Shown: piece after piece, positions 63,801 through 64,000 of the stretch
How the letters are laid out: every line of letters starts with the position of its first letter
Numbering within the stretch: the stretch's first letter is position 1
Assembly: GCF_004119445.1 (NCBI RefSeq)
Contig: NZ_QICI01000092.1
Span: forward strand, 106,519-170,518
Source of the DNA: Chryseobacterium sp. CH21
Lineage (GTDB): Bacteria; Bacteroidota; Bacteroidia; Flavobacteriales; Weeksellaceae
Length of the DNA stretch: 64,000 nt
Reading direction: 5' to 3'
Notes under the pieces: generated by a model
What the model saw: the letters and a program-made list of their open reading frames with translations, nothing else
Databases searched by the model: none
Told to the model about the DNA's origin: nothing
Position numbers and translations under genes: made by a program

Positions 63801-63906
63801 ACCTACAGGATACTTAGGTTTGGATATTGTCACAAAATCTGATGCTGATAAAGATTCTGGAACAGAGAATGCTTTGATAAATGCTCTTGATAATTTCAGA
63901 ATGTAA
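60899..63906 (+). CDS. RHS/YD-type secreted protein, frameshifted in the signal peptide and cut at its 3' end
   Basis: A protein of about 1000 residues. Its N-terminal SVSLAIPLFDITEG-like stretch and C-terminal GYQQTLPIAQITG and SDADKDSGTENALINALDNF segments match RHS-repeat proteins of Flavobacteriales, which normally run on into YD repeats and a core domain. From the ATG at 60899 a signal peptide reads MIKKLTILFFTHIF and then stops early; one added T in the run at 60936-60941 continues it into LLCLTQTKPAES. The coding end DNFRM stop coincides with sequence resembling an insertion-sequence end, so the original gene probably continued. Confidence 0.7.
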
Positions 63907-64000
63907 ATCGTCAGCAAAAAGTGGACATTTGATATTAGAAATTTAAGGAGTGTTTTCATAAAAAGAGTAATTTTAATTATGGCAACACCGAAAAAGAAAC
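63902..64000 (+). mobile_element. Left end of a probable insertion sequence (partial)
   Basis: TGTAAATCGTCAGCAAAAAG followed by TGGACA resembles IS3/IS150-like termini, and an ATG at 63979 begins MATPKKK, consistent with a transposase or OrfA start. The RHS-like frame is lost exactly here. The right end lies beyond the window, so family and identity are not certain. Confidence 0.45.
63979..64000 (+). CDS. Possible transposase start (partial)
   Basis: Reads MATPKKK to the window edge. It lies inside the presumed insertion sequence. Too short to assign. Confidence 0.35.

Noticed and set aside
1..64000. CRISPR arrays
   Set aside because: No direct repeats of 23-50 bases with regular spacers were seen; the repeats found are palindromic or inverted.

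Overview
The window looks like chromosome from a Flavobacteriales bacterium, most likely Chryseobacterium or a close Weeksellaceae relative. The DNA is AT-rich. Start codons lack Shine-Dalgarno sequences, and many genes have the Bacteroidota -7 promoter box TAnnTTTG upstream. Lineage-typical families are present: a type IX secretion (T9SS) sorting domain, a TonB-dependent receptor, DUF6427, DUF6341, an OstA-like protein and DUF2147. Most of the window is ordinary core chromosome, with a few accessory islands.

Layout. 0-4.4 kb: a minus-strand tellurite/stress operon (two TerD proteins, two TerY-type vWA proteins, a TerY-C zinc protein and a PP2C phosphatase), which continues off the left edge. 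4.5-24.7 kb: housekeeping genes (membrane flippase-like protein, panD, HU, pdxH, YqgE, amidase, aminotransferases, OstA-like protein, Fur-type regulator, kup, pdhB, LTA-synthase-like sulfatase, pssA, exonuclease, FAH hydrolase, stress protein). 24.8-36 kb: M16 peptidase, trigger factor, a TonB receptor/lipoprotein/His-rich protein cluster (metal uptake suspected) and an ABC-F protein. 36-42.4 kb: an accessory block of poorly known proteins, including a Tle1-like DUF2235 protein without its catalytic serine, a two-component system with a membrane partner, and a DUF5715 protein. 42.6-49.8 kb: aquaporin, LuxE-like protein, lpxH, a 6-pyruvoyl-tetrahydropterin synthase homologue, a thioesterase and OmpH. 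50-54.6 kb: the glyoxylate shunt (isocitrate lyase, malate synthase) with a divergent ScfR-type regulator and palindromic candidate operators. 54.9-59 kb: ComF, hydrolase, upp, der and tRNA-Gln. 59.3-64 kb: a T9SS-sorted secreted protein followed by a large RHS/YD-type secreted protein whose 3' end appears cut by an insertion sequence entering from the right edge.

The most notable global signal is that six genes each appear to lack exactly one base: class IV aminotransferase, ABC-F, DUF2235, isocitrate lyase, ScfR regulator and RHS-like protein. In every case one added base, usually in an A/T run, restores a full-length family member. Six losses and no gains, including in a glyoxylate-shunt gene, point to assembly error at short homopolymers rather than six real pseudogenes. 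The other leads are the nucleophile-less DUF2235 protein, the palindromic operators at the glyoxylate locus, an inverted composite intergenic repeat shared by the 44 kb and 54 kb regions, and short-leader or leaderless promoters. No complete undescribed system can be claimed from sequence alone; the 36-42 kb block and the Ter/TerY/PP2C operon are the best places to look for one.
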